NCBI GenBank assembly: GCA_017437125.1
Contig: JAFSBV010000027.1
Coordinates: 1-64,000 of the forward strand
Length of the DNA: 64,000 nt
From: Bacteroidales bacterium
GTDB lineage: Bacteria; Bacteroidota; Bacteroidia; Bacteroidales; UBA932
Direction of reading: 5' to 3'
Part shown: positions 8,069-16,473 of the stretch, piece by piece
Position numbering within the stretch: position 1 is the stretch's first letter
Layout of the letters: each line of letters opens with the position of its first letter
Translations under genes and position numbers: made by a program
Notes under the pieces: generated by a model
Told to the model about the DNA's origin: nothing
Databases searched by the model: none
Seen by the model: only the letters and a program-made list of their open reading frames with translations

Positions 8069-9493
8069 ATGACAAGACAGATATTTTCCTGCATTATGCT
8101 GATCCTCTCAGCAGTATTGCTTTCATCATGTTCGTCTTCAGAAAATGAAGCGGGACTGAAACCACGTATCGTAGTACTGACGGATATCGCTCCTGGTGAC
8201 ATCGAGCCGGATGACATGGAGTCCATGATACGTCTGATGGCTCATGCCGATCTCTTTGAAATAGAGGCTCTGATTACTTCAGGAGGGTGGAACAGCGGCT
8301 GGACATCTTATCCTGTTGGATGGAAGGACAGTCTCAGCACAACTATCAATGCCTATGAAAAGGATCTTCCCAACCTTATGAAGAGGAGCGGGCAGACTTC
8401 TTTCATGTCCATTGAAGAGGAATCTGATGTCCAATATATCGGATACTGGCCAAGCGCTGATTATATGAGGTCGCGTGCCATGATCGGAAGTCTTGAACTC
8501 GGCCAGCATAAGATCGGTGCGGATAACCGGTCTGAAGGAAGTGATCATATTATAAAGCTCGCAGATGAGGAAGATGAAAGACCTATCTGGATTCTCGCAT
8601 GGGGTGGAGCCAATACATTTGCCCAGGCCGTGTGGCAGGTCGAGCAGGAACGTGATCTGGAGGCTGTCAAGACTTTCCTGAACAAGTTCAGAGTATATAC
8701 CATAACTGACCAGGATGTCCCTTGGCATCAGCGTCATACCAATTATCCATACAGCTCTCATCTGAGGTTGAGACGTGATTTTCCTGAAGATCTCATGTTC
8801 ATCTGGGATGAAAGCGCATGGCTTACTCAGAATGAGATAGGTTCATCAAATTGGGATGAATATGCGACTCATATCCAGGGACATGGCAATCTCGGCAGCA
8901 TCTATCCCAAGAACAAATGGGGTGTCGAGGGAGATACTCCGTCATATCTTCATGTCCTTCCTAACGGCCTTAATGACCCTTCTGTTCCGGATATGACCGG
9001 ATGGGGAGGTCGTTTCGAGTGGGGAGAAGGAATGGACAAGGCTACATCATGCTACACCAATCACTCCGGTGAACAGAAGATGATATCTCAGAAATACGAG
9101 CATTATTTCTATCAGGCGATATTCAATAATTTCGCCGCGCGTATGGACTGGGCTGCTGAAGGAAAGGGCAACAGGAATCCTGTAGCTGTCGTTAATTCCG
9201 TTAAGGGACTTGATGTCATCCATATGAAGGCATCATGTGGTGATACCGTGAAGCTGGATGCTTCCGGGACATATGATCCTGAAGGAGATGCCTTGATTTA
9301 CCGCTGGTGGGTGATGCCAGAGGCTGGAACCTATGATGGAAGTGTCGATGTTTCGGGATCGGATTCTCCGGTTGCCGTGATATGTGTTCCGGATGATGCT
9401 TCCGGCAGATCTGTCCATGTGATTTTAGAAGTCTGTGATGACGGTGTGCCATCCCTGACTTCTTACCGAAGAATTGTGTTGAACATTAAATAG
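8069..9493 (+). CDS. DUF1593 (nucleoside-hydrolase-like) lipoprotein
   Basis: A 474-residue lipoprotein with a lipobox ending LLSSC near residue 21. Residues about 30-330 match the DUF1593 family, which has a nucleoside-hydrolase-like fold: the opening VVLTDIAPGDIEPDDMESM carries the Asp cluster that in nucleoside hydrolases binds calcium and ribose. WILAWGGANTFAQAVWQ is a second conserved block. The C-terminal 90 residues form an immunoglobulin-like domain (VKLDASGTYDPEGDALIYRW). The real substrate is unknown; members are often annotated near polysaccharide-degrading genes, so a glycan role is possible. It is followed after 9 bases by the flavodiiron gene. Confidence 0.8.
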   Translation: MTRQIFSCIMLILSAVLLSSCSSSENEAGLKPRIVVLTDIAPGDIEPDDMESMIRLMAHADLFEIEALITSGGWNSGWTSYPVGWKDSLSTTINAYEKDLPNLMKRSGQTSFMSIEEESDVQYIGYWPSADYMRSRAMIGSLELGQHKIGADNRSEGSDHIIKLADEEDERPIWILAWGGANTFAQAVWQVEQERDLEAVKTFLNKFRVYTITDQDVPWHQRHTNYPYSSHLRLRRDFPEDLMFIWDESAWLTQNEIGSSNWDEYATHIQGHGNLGSIYPKNKWGVEGDTPSYLHVLPNGLNDPSVPDMTGWGGRFEWGEGMDKATSCYTNHSGEQKMISQKYEHYFYQAIFNNFAARMDWAAEGKGNRNPVAVVNSVKGLDVIHMKASCGDTVKLDASGTYDPEGDALIYRWWVMPEAGTYDGSVDVSGSDSPVAVICVPDDASGRSVHVILEVCDDGVPSLTSYRRIVLNIK

Positions 9494-9502
9494 ATTACCG
9501 AT

Positions 9503-10681
9503 ATGAAAAAGATAAGCGAAAGAATATTCTATGTTGGCGTCAATGATGATGACAAGGTCTTGTTTGAAGGTCTCTGGCCGATTCCGGTCGGAGTAAGTTA
9601 CAATTCCTATGTTGTTGCAGATGAGAAGGTTGCCTTGATCGATACTATCGAGAGCGGATTCGAGGAAGAATTCATTGCAAATATCGGACAGGCTGTAGGT
9701 GACAGAAATATTGATTATCTCGTTGTAAATCATATGGAACCGGATCATTCTTCCCTGATTTCCTACATGCTTGACAGATATCAGGGCTTGAAGATCGTTG
9801 CCAATGCCAAGACCGTTCCTATGCTCAAAGGCTACCATGGTATTTCGCCTGAAGATGTTCTTGTAATGGGAGAGGGAGAAGAGCTCAGTCTCGGTTCATG
9901 TTCATTGAGATTCCATATGATTCCTATGGTTCACTGGCCTGAAACAATGGTGACCTGGCTGGAAGAAGAGAATACTCTCTTTTCAGGAGATGCTTTCGGA
10001 ACATTCGGTTCGATAGATGAAGAAGTCATTGATAATGATGATACTTTCGAGCAGTACCGTGATGAAATGATGCGTTACTATGCATGTATAGTCGGAAAGT
10101 ACGGTGTTCCAGTGCAGACAGCCCTTAAGAAACTCGGAGGCCTTCAGATCAAGAGGATCTGCAGTACTCACGGACCTGTATGGGAAAGAAACATCCCTGC
10201 TGTAATTGACATATATGACAGAATGAGCCGGTATGAGGTGGAAAGGGGAGTATGTATCGTATATGGCTCGATGTATGGAAATACTGCAGCTGCTGCCGAT
10301 GCTCTTGCAATGGAATTGGAAGAGCGCGGAATCCCATATGCCATCCATGATCTCGCTGGAAACAATGCAGGTGAACTCGGCCTTTCCGGTGCGCTACGTG
10401 ATATCTTCAGATATGACACGATAGTTGTCGGCTCTCCGACATATAATAACGGAATATATCCTCCTGTGGAGACATTCATGAAGGCTCTGCAGGCACGTCT
10501 GATCAAGGGACGCAGGTTCTATGCCTTCGGTTCATACACATGGGCTGGAGCAAGTGTACGCCTGCTGAACGAACTTGCATCCTCGATGAATTTCGAAATT
10601 CTCGGTGATGGCCTTTCATTCCCGCAGGCGTACTCTCGCGACAAGGTCGATATGTCGGCAGTCGCTGATCTTTTAGGATAA
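9503..10681 (+). CDS. fprA: Flavodiiron protein (FprA-type oxygen/nitric oxide reductase)
   Basis: A 392-residue cytoplasmic enzyme that reduces oxygen to water, or nitric oxide to nitrous oxide, protecting anaerobes. The metallo-beta-lactamase-like domain (1-245) holds the diiron ligands His77, Glu79, Asp81, His82, His144, Asp163 and His223. The flavodoxin domain (about 250-392) begins with the FMN phosphate loop YGSMYGNT. No C-terminal rubredoxin is fused, so electrons must come from a separate rubredoxin or similar donor. It ends 5 bases before the convergent nitroreductase gene. Confidence 0.94.
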   Translation: MKKISERIFYVGVNDDDKVLFEGLWPIPVGVSYNSYVVADEKVALIDTIESGFEEEFIANIGQAVGDRNIDYLVVNHMEPDHSSLISYMLDRYQGLKIVANAKTVPMLKGYHGISPEDVLVMGEGEELSLGSCSLRFHMIPMVHWPETMVTWLEEENTLFSGDAFGTFGSIDEEVIDNDDTFEQYRDEMMRYYACIVGKYGVPVQTALKKLGGLQIKRICSTHGPVWERNIPAVIDIYDRMSRYEVERGVCIVYGSMYGNTAAAADALAMELEERGIPYAIHDLAGNNAGELGLSGALRDIFRYDTIVVGSPTYNNGIYPPVETFMKALQARLIKGRRFYAFGSYTWAGASVRLLNELASSMNFEILGDGLSFPQAYSRDKVDMSAVADLLG

Positions 10682-10686
10682 GAAGT

Positions 10687-11301
10687 CTATTCTACAAATC
10701 TTACCTTGCTGAAATCGCGCGGCTTTGCTTCAGGTGCTTCGTCCGGATAACCCATTCCGATGCAGATGATAGGAGTGTATCCTTCGCTGAAGCCAAGTCG
10801 TGTGATGGCTTCCTTTGACTTGTTGAGGAAGCGTATAGGACTTCCGAGGCAGACTGATCCTACTCCAAGTGACCATCCTGAAAGCATTATGTTCTCGGAA
10901 AGAAGTCCGCAATCGATAGGAGAACAGTCATATGAAGGGTCATTTGCAATGAATATCATTGTAGGAGCCCCTCTGAAGCAACCTTTGACCGCTCCTGGCT
11001 CTACCTCCGGATTGCCGGCGCACATGAGGGAAATGATTTCCTCCATTACTGCAGGATCGTCTATGACTCTTACTTCCCATGACTGCTTGTTCATGCCGTT
11101 CGGGGCGTTGATTCCGCATTCAAGGATAGTCTGCATCGTTTCCCTTGCCACTGCTTCAGGCTTGTATTTCCTGATGCTTCTGCGTGACATGATGTTTTCG
11201 ATCACTGCGTTTCCCTCTTCCTGTGTGCCAGTCTCCTGACTGCTGCATGCTACTGCCGCTGCAAGGCAGATAGATGCGGTGATGATGCTTAAAGCTTTCA
11301 T
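10687..11301 (-). CDS. Nitroreductase-family lipoprotein
   Basis: A 204-residue protein of the FMN-dependent nitroreductase fold: SRRSIRKYKPEAV at about 40-52 is the phosphate-binding opening of the family, followed by NAPNGMNKQSWEV and, near the C-terminus, IICIGMGYPDEAPEAKPR. It begins with a lipoprotein signal (ICLAAAVACSS), so it should be anchored outside the cytoplasm, which is unusual for a flavoenzyme using NAD(P)H. The redox partner is unknown. A -7 box TATCTTTG lies about 32 bases upstream. Confidence 0.88.
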   Translation of the reverse strand: MKALSIITASICLAAAVACSSQETGTQEEGNAVIENIMSRRSIRKYKPEAVARETMQTILECGINAPNGMNKQSWEVRVIDDPAVMEEIISLMCAGNPEVEPGAVKGCFRGAPTMIFIANDPSYDCSPIDCGLLSENIMLSGWSLGVGSVCLGSPIRFLNKSKEAITRLGFSEGYTPIICIGMGYPDEAPEAKPRDFSKVRFVE

Positions 11302-11332
11302 ATTCTATCTATTTGGTGTCTTTTTACGGACT

Positions 11333-11340
11333 CAAAGATA
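11333..11340 (-). promoter_or_regulatory. -7 promoter box of the nitroreductase gene
   Basis: Minus-strand TATCTTTG, exact TAnnTTTG, about 32 bases before the ATG at 11301. No clear -33 box. Confidence 0.45.
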
Positions 11341-11361
11341 GTCATTTGCGCTTTATTTCCA

Positions 11362-12186
11362 TCATTTCCAAAGCTCTTTCATGAACAAAGTGCAATAGGA
11401 TATCCAATTCTTCCATTGATGTCCTCCTCCTGTAACACGATATTCATGCTCATATCCGTGTTCGTTCAGGTAATTATGAAAAGAGTCAAGATGTGGCTCA
11501 AGGAAATCCCGTTTTCCTACCATGATACTGTAAAGTTCCGGAGGATTCCTGAACTGTTCCATCAATCTTTTGCCTAATCTTCTGTAGAATCCGGAATGAT
11601 CCCCCTTTTTGACCACACTGCTTACCAGAGGTGAAAATGCACCGACATATCCGAATGAATCCGGATTGGAAGCCGATATCTGTATTGCCTGCATTCCTCC
11701 CAGAGACAGCCCGGCAATGGCTCTGGAATTCTTCTCGGGAATCGTTCTGTAAAGACTGTCAACAAGCCCGACTACGTCTTTCATGAACGTACTTTCCGTA
11801 CTGCCGTCCATTTCGAAAAATGACTCCCAGGCTCCTTTGAGCCTGGAATTCCCGTAATCCTCATCATCTTCATACATGTTCATGTTCGGAAACACGACAA
11901 TCGTCTCCTGCATCATTCCTTCTCTTTCAAGACTGTCTATGATCTGTATGATTTTACCTTTCTGAATCCATGACCTTTCGTTTCCCCTTGCTCCATGAAG
12001 AAGATATAATACAGGATATCTGTTTTCCCCTGAATCATAGCTGTCAGGGAGATAAACAATCATGTTCTTCGATGACGGTCCAGGGATTGAGGGCCTGGTC
12101 TTCACTTCCTCCATTCTGTGAGCATATGCCGCCATAGGGTCAAGAATCAGAATGAGAACGGCAAGTGCCAAAAAATGATTCTTCAT
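11362..12186 (-). CDS. Secreted esterase, alpha/beta hydrolase of the Fes/esterase D group
   Basis: A 274-residue exported hydrolase with a signal peptide to about residue 22. Catalytic Ser161 is in GLSLGGMQ, with probable Asp227 (GKRDFLEP) and His256 (GGGHQWKNW). YLLHGARGNERSW supplies the oxyanion loop. Such enzymes cut feruloyl or acetyl esters on plant polysaccharides or similar esters; which one cannot be told here. It overlaps the upstream glycosyltransferase gene by 4 bases, so the two are translated together. Confidence 0.85.
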   Translation of the reverse strand: MKNHFLALAVLILILDPMAAYAHRMEEVKTRPSIPGPSSKNMIVYLPDSYDSGENRYPVLYLLHGARGNERSWIQKGKIIQIIDSLEREGMMQETIVVFPNMNMYEDDEDYGNSRLKGAWESFFEMDGSTESTFMKDVVGLVDSLYRTIPEKNSRAIAGLSLGGMQAIQISASNPDSFGYVGAFSPLVSSVVKKGDHSGFYRRLGKRLMEQFRNPPELYSIMVGKRDFLEPHLDSFHNYLNEHGYEHEYRVTGGGHQWKNWISYCTLFMKELWK

Positions 12187-13328
12187 GATGCCAAGGCCGT
12201 GTAATACATCCGGATTATCTCGGATATGGAATCGTTTATGTCATATCTTCGTGCTGAATCTGCATATTCCTGACCCATTATCATCCTATCTTCCGGATGC
12301 TCTATCCACCAGTCGATTCTTTCTGCAAGTGCTGCAGCATCCTTTTCGGGGAAGATGCTTCTCCTGTCAAGAGCGAATTGAGAAGTTGCAGCCAGATATC
12401 CTTCTGCTATTACAGGAACAGTTCCTTCCCTGATCGCTTCGAGACAGGAAAGACCCTCCACTTCCACTGTCGCACAATGAATGTTGAGATAAGCCTTCCT
12501 GGCCAGCTCTCTCAATTCATCCGCCTTGTAAAAGCCGAATACAGCCTTGTGTTTCAGAATACCGTTCTTAAGCAGTCTGTCAGTCTCTTTTCTGTACTCG
12601 TCCTCCAGCGGACCCTTCCCTGCGAAATATAGCTGTATCCGATCTGCATGTCTGGAGTGCTTCATGGCATTTATCAATGTTATCTGCGACTTTTCGTGAG
12701 CGAACCGCCCTATGCAGAGAAGTATCAGCGGATCGGATTGAGGCTCTGTCGCCAGAATCTTTGTACGAGGTATGTCTATTCCGTTTGAAATGACCTTCAT
12801 TCGAGCTTTGAATCCGTTCGCGACAAGATGCTTTCTTACGGTCTCTGTAGGACAATGAATGTCGCTGCAGTAGTCATATGCCTCTTTCTTCCATATATGC
12901 ATCAGGATGTCGTTGAGAATGTTGTCCTTCCTCTCTATCAAGGCATTGGCGAGAATGTTCTGGGTGTAAAGGTGGAATGTGCCGACGATCGCCTTCCCTG
13001 CCTTCTCCGCAATCCTTGCAGTTTTAGCTTCCAAAGGGAAGCCTTCCTGAATATGGACAACGTCAGCCCAGTTTACAGCTTCTCTTATGATGTCTTCGTC
13101 AATTCTGGCGAATCCGTAGCTGTGTGACGCTATCAATGAATCGAAGATAGGGAATCTGAAGTGTTCCAGCGGGTAATCCGGCTGTATGCCGTTCTCTGCC
13201 TCATTTCTGGCTGACATGAGGCGTGCTTCTATTCCGGACATCCTCAGATAAGGAATCAGTGACTGTATCACTGTCTGGAGTCCGTTTCCTTTTGTAAATG
13301 CATTGTTGCAGACTATAAGGACTTTCAT
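12183..13328 (-). CDS. Glycosyltransferase family 4
   Basis: A 381-residue cytoplasmic or membrane-associated retaining glycosyltransferase with two Rossmann domains. The N-terminal domain opens KVLIVCNNAFTKGNGLQTVI, where the glycine loop binds the acceptor side. The donor-binding domain has CIGRFAHEKSQ and the family E-x7-E motif in VEGLSCLEAIREGTVPV. The sequence resembles diacylglycerol glucosyltransferases, so a glycolipid product is possible but unproven. It overlaps the esterase gene by 4 bases. Confidence 0.85.
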   Translation of the reverse strand: MKVLIVCNNAFTKGNGLQTVIQSLIPYLRMSGIEARLMSARNEAENGIQPDYPLEHFRFPIFDSLIASHSYGFARIDEDIIREAVNWADVVHIQEGFPLEAKTARIAEKAGKAIVGTFHLYTQNILANALIERKDNILNDILMHIWKKEAYDYCSDIHCPTETVRKHLVANGFKARMKVISNGIDIPRTKILATEPQSDPLILLCIGRFAHEKSQITLINAMKHSRHADRIQLYFAGKGPLEDEYRKETDRLLKNGILKHKAVFGFYKADELRELARKAYLNIHCATVEVEGLSCLEAIREGTVPVIAEGYLAATSQFALDRRSIFPEKDAAALAERIDWWIEHPEDRMIMGQEYADSARRYDINDSISEIIRMYYTALAS

Positions 13329-13416
13329 GATCGTGTCTTTTGAACGGATCAGATATCCATTATCGTACCATTGCGATATGGATTCTTCCGTAAGTCACAT
13401 CATGAAGAATATATGG

Positions 13417-14229
13417 CTAAAGCAGTCTTGTGATCTCTGACTGGTATTTTCTGGATATAGGAATGCTTTCAAAACCATCCTGCCTGAGATCGGCTACAAT
13501 CAGTCCTGCGTTGTCTCTGTGAACCATTTTGATGTATGATGGGTTGATGAAGTAGGATCTGTGGCAGCGGACCAGTCCGTGTCTTGTCAATGTCTCTTCC
13601 AAGGCTCTCATCGACGAACGTAGGATGAATTTCTTGGGACGGTTCTGGTCAAGGTAGTGAATCTGGACATAGTTGTCTTCCGATCGGATGAACATGACGG
13701 CTTCCGGGGCTATCACGAAGCGAAGCTTCTTGTATTCGTCATGGAAACGTATGAGGGAGTTGTCCTCGGCAGGCATAGGTTCCTCCTGGTTCCTGTTCTT
13801 GATTTCGAATCCCATCCATAGAAATAAGTAAGGATAGATGCATGTGGATATCAGTCTTGCAAATGATGATCCCGCCACTTCAAAGAACTGCATCTGTCCC
13901 TTTGTCATAAGAACAATGTAAAGTGATATGAAGAGTGAGGAAATTATCATTTCGCCTATGCTCCAGACAATATATGAAAGGCTGGATACCTCCCGGTACT
14001 TTCCTAACAGGTATAGCCAGCCTCTTGTGATGGAAATGCTTACCAGAAGGATGCAGAACAAAATTGTTACGTTGAAGCTGAATGATGCATTCTCCATGTC
14101 AAGGACTTCGAATGTCCCCATTGGTTTGTAATATATTGTGAATATCAGGGCAAATAATGGGATTGCCAGCGAATGTATTACGGTACTTGCTCCAGATAAA
14201 ATCTTGTTGTCCGTCCTGTTCATTTCCAT
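13417..14229 (-). CDS. Membrane-bound LytTR-family transcriptional regulator (paralogue of the gene at 36517)
   Basis: A 270-residue protein with four predicted membrane helices in the first 140 residues and a LytTR DNA-binding domain at about 165-270 (FIRSEDNYVQIHYL, ILRSSMRALEETL, LVRCHRSYFINPSYIKMV). There is no receiver domain, so it probably senses a signal in the membrane and acts directly. It is clearly related to the protein at 36517-37314, which shares the LRSSM-ALEE and VRCHRSY-NPS-IK blocks and the same topology. Two GGGATA boxes 20 bases apart lie just upstream of its -7 box, as they do before the paralogue. Confidence 0.87.
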   Translation of the reverse strand: MEMNRTDNKILSGASTVIHSLAIPLFALIFTIYYKPMGTFEVLDMENASFSFNVTILFCILLVSISITRGWLYLLGKYREVSSLSYIVWSIGEMIISSLFISLYIVLMTKGQMQFFEVAGSSFARLISTCIYPYLFLWMGFEIKNRNQEEPMPAEDNSLIRFHDEYKKLRFVIAPEAVMFIRSEDNYVQIHYLDQNRPKKFILRSSMRALEETLTRHGLVRCHRSYFINPSYIKMVHRDNAGLIVADLRQDGFESIPISRKYQSEITRLL

Positions 14230-14246
14230 ACCTTTTATTGCAGGGA

Positions 14247-14303
14247 CAAATATATGAATTATTTGTCATATATCCCTAAAATGCCACTTTTATCCCTAAA
14301 TAG
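14247..14303 (-). promoter_or_regulatory. Tandem GGGATA boxes next to the -7 box of the LytTR gene
   Basis: On the plus strand TATCCCTAAA occurs at 14271-14280 and again at 14291-14300, exactly 20 bases apart, so the minus strand reads TTTAGGGATA twice. The -7 box TATATTTG is at 14254-14247 (minus), 18 bases after the near box. The -33 position is taken by the near box rather than a TTTG. Paired direct repeats one or two helical turns apart are the usual LytTR target, so this is probably an activator site. The imperfect match GACAAATA/TATTTGTC at 14245-14267 is an inverted repeat around the -7. Confidence 0.6.
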
Positions 14304-14365
14304 CTTTAAAAGTCACATTTCGTCTTCCCTGGTGACTATTAATTCCCATCGCTTGGATCCTCCTC

Positions 14366-14373
14366 TAAATTTG
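14366..14373 (+). promoter_or_regulatory. -7 promoter box of the SGNH hydrolase gene
   Basis: TAAATTTG, an exact -7 match, 16 bases before the ATG at 14390. I see no -33 TTTG. The LytTR boxes lie about 65 bases upstream and could affect this divergent promoter too. Confidence 0.45.
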
Positions 14374-14389
14374 CAGAAAAAACAAAGCC

Positions 14390-15091
14390 ATGAACAGAAT
14401 CCGAATTACAGCATTAGGCGATTCCCTTACTAAAGGAGTCATTCTTGACGAACGGAACAGATACTCACTGTCGGACGATGCATTCATCGACCTCGTCAGA
14501 AACCGCCTTGATTCAGATATCATCAATTACGGCAGATTCGGCAGCACTGTCTCTTATGGAAACAAGGTGATGGAACGCCATATGGCTGAAATCCGCTCTT
14601 CCGATTATGTCTTTCTCGAGTTCGGAGGAAACGATTGTGATTTCATTTGGACAGATATCGCATCTGCCCCTTTGGCCGATCATTCACCCAAGACTTCCCT
14701 GGAATCATTCAGAAATATCTATTCCGACCTTATCCGCAGGATCCGCGCACTCGGAACAAGACCCTTGATTCTTTCTCTTCCTCCAATAATATCGGACCTT
14801 TACTTCTCCTTCATCTGCAGATCGATGGACGAAGAGCAGAAATCCAATGTTCTGTCATGGCTCGGTCATGATATAGACATTATTTCCAGATGGCATGAGG
14901 ATTACAACAATTCCCTTTATGAAATAGCGGATTCAACCCGGACAGATGTGATAGATATCACTACTTCTTTTGAATCCTTTGAAGGTGATATCACATCTCT
15001 CTTCTGTCATGACGGCATACATCCGAATGCTTCAGGACACAGATTGATTGCCGATGCGATTACATGTTCCGATATAATACACAGATCATGA
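14390..15091 (+). CDS. SGNH/GDSL-type hydrolase
   Basis: A 233-residue hydrolase without a signal peptide. Block I is ALGDSLTKG with nucleophile Ser12. Block III is FGGNDCD with the oxyanion Asn. Block V is CHDGIHPNASGHRLIADAI, giving the catalytic Asp and His near 212-215. The family cuts acyl or acetyl esters; substrate is unknown. Its stop codon overlaps the start of a 28-codon membrane peptide gene (ATGA), which indicates translational coupling. Confidence 0.85.
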   Translation: MNRIRITALGDSLTKGVILDERNRYSLSDDAFIDLVRNRLDSDIINYGRFGSTVSYGNKVMERHMAEIRSSDYVFLEFGGNDCDFIWTDIASAPLADHSPKTSLESFRNIYSDLIRRIRALGTRPLILSLPPIISDLYFSFICRSMDEEQKSNVLSWLGHDIDIISRWHEDYNNSLYEIADSTRTDVIDITTSFESFEGDITSLFCHDGIHPNASGHRLIADAITCSDIIHRS

Positions 15092-15174
15092 TACAGTTTC
15101 TTATCATTTCAGTTTTCATGTTTATAGCCTTGTCACTCCTCCTGTATTGCATAAGAAAGGTCAGAAAGCAATGA
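15088..15174 (+). CDS. 28-residue single-span membrane peptide, coupled to the SGNH gene
   Basis: A 28-codon frame with an ATG overlapping the SGNH stop as ATGA. The product is almost one membrane helix (MIQFLIISVFMFIALSLLLY) with a basic tail (CIRKVRKQ). The positive-inside rule puts the tail in the cytoplasm. Small single-span peptides often modulate a partner enzyme or transporter, but I recognise no family. The overlap, the hydrophobic composition and the lack of other coding use of the DNA are the only support. Confidence 0.45.
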   Translation: MIQFLIISVFMFIALSLLLYCIRKVRKQ

Positions 15175-15234
15175 TCCTTCAGTTTGGTCTGTTCCTTGCT
15201 AATCCCCAGATTGGAATTATTAAAAACAGAACGG

Positions 15235-16317
15235 ATGAAAAGGATTTTTATACTCTTCGTTGCCATAGTCCTGGGTGGACTTGCCGCAACTGATGCAGAT
15301 GCATGTACAGGCATTTCTCTGACAGCCAGAGACGGCAGCCAGGTAGTGGCCAGAACTGTCGAGTGGGCTGCTACTCCGATGCAGTGCGGCTATGTCGTTG
15401 CTCCCCGCGGTCATGCGCATCGTTCCTATACACCTACCGGTGATAACGGACTTAAATATGTTTCAAAATACGGATATGTCGGCATATATACCGAATATGA
15501 ACCATTTGTTGTGGAAGGTGTCAATGAAACCGGACTGTCCGCGGGATTGTTCTTCTTCCCGCAATATGGAGATTATGCCCCATATGATCAGGCAGCCAAC
15601 GCCAAGACCCTCTGCGATATGCAGTTTGTTTCCTGGGTTCTTTCACAGTTCTCTACGATCGATGAGGTGAAAGAGGCAATGAATGAGATAGATCTTGTCA
15701 CTCTCAACCACAAGATCGGTGCAGTTCATTGGCGAATTGCAGAACCCGGTGGCCGTATGGTTGTGCTTGAGGTTGTAGCAGGAGTACCTCATTTCTATGA
15801 AAATACGCTTGGCGTACTCACCAATGCGCCTGGTTTTGAATGGCATATGACAAATCTTAACAATTATGTGAATCTTGAGCCGGGTTCAGCTCCGGATCTC
15901 GTACTCAAGCCAGGCATCACCCTTCAGCCTCTCGGACACGGAAGCGGTATGCTCGGACTTCCTGGCGATTTCACATCACCATCAAGATTTGTCCGTGCAT
16001 CATTCTATCAGACCACATCACCGGTATGGGACAACGGTTTCGATACAGTGGTTCAGGCATTCCATATATTGAACAATTTCGATATACCTATCGGAAGCCA
16101 GCATGCAAAGGCAGATATTCCTAAGGGTATGCCGAGTGCGACCCAGTTTACAGCAGCTACAGACCAGACTGCCATGAAGCTGTACTACAGGACAGCATGG
16201 AACAGCAATATCAGATGCATAGATCTCAAGAAGATCGATTTCAAGAATGTCTCTTATCAGTCACATCCTCTTGACAAGGTTCAGGAACAGCCTGTCGAGA
16301 TGGTAGAGATCGGATGA
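15235..16317 (+). CDS. Choloylglycine hydrolase / penicillin V acylase family amidase, exported
   Basis: A 360-residue Ntn-hydrolase (linear amide C-N hydrolase). The signal peptide ends ADA before Cys24, which becomes the N-terminal nucleophile of the mature enzyme (CTGISLT). Other family residues are visible: Arg40 in VARTVEW, the Asn of LTNAPGFEWH, and Arg in TSPSRFVRASF. The usual active-site Asp after the Arg (RNxD or RTMD in bile salt hydrolases and penicillin acylases) is Glu43 here. Bile salt deconjugation, penicillin V or N-acyl homoserine lactone cleavage are all possible. The start is placed at the signal peptide; a frame open from 15184 is rejected. A strong terminator follows. 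Confidence 0.85.
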   Translation: MKRIFILFVAIVLGGLAATDADACTGISLTARDGSQVVARTVEWAATPMQCGYVVAPRGHAHRSYTPTGDNGLKYVSKYGYVGIYTEYEPFVVEGVNETGLSAGLFFFPQYGDYAPYDQAANAKTLCDMQFVSWVLSQFSTIDEVKEAMNEIDLVTLNHKIGAVHWRIAEPGGRMVVLEVVAGVPHFYENTLGVLTNAPGFEWHMTNLNNYVNLEPGSAPDLVLKPGITLQPLGHGSGMLGLPGDFTSPSRFVRASFYQTTSPVWDNGFDTVVQAFHILNNFDIPIGSQHAKADIPKGMPSATQFTAATDQTAMKLYYRTAWNSNIRCIDLKKIDFKNVSYQSHPLDKVQEQPVEMVEIG

Positions 16318-16342
16318 CAATGATCCTCATACTTGATTATTA

Positions 16343-16387
16343 ACCTTCCATATTACATCGTTATGTGATATGGAAGGTGTCTTTTTT
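16343..16387 (+). terminator. Rho-independent terminator after the choloylglycine hydrolase gene
   Basis: A 16-base stem (16343-16358 with 16363-16378, one G-T pair), loop CGTT, then a run of T at 16382-16387. Confidence 0.85.
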
Positions 16388-16473
16388 ATCATGAGTATCA
16401 GACGGTATTGCCATTTGTTTAAAAGAATGTTATATTTACGTCTTGTATAAATGTATAACTAAATCCTGAACCC

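Noticed and set aside
13355..13383. Imperfect hairpin between the LytTR and glycosyltransferase genes as a terminator
   Set aside because: The arms (ATCCATTATCG and CGATATGGAT) mismatch by one base and no T run follows on the minus strand.
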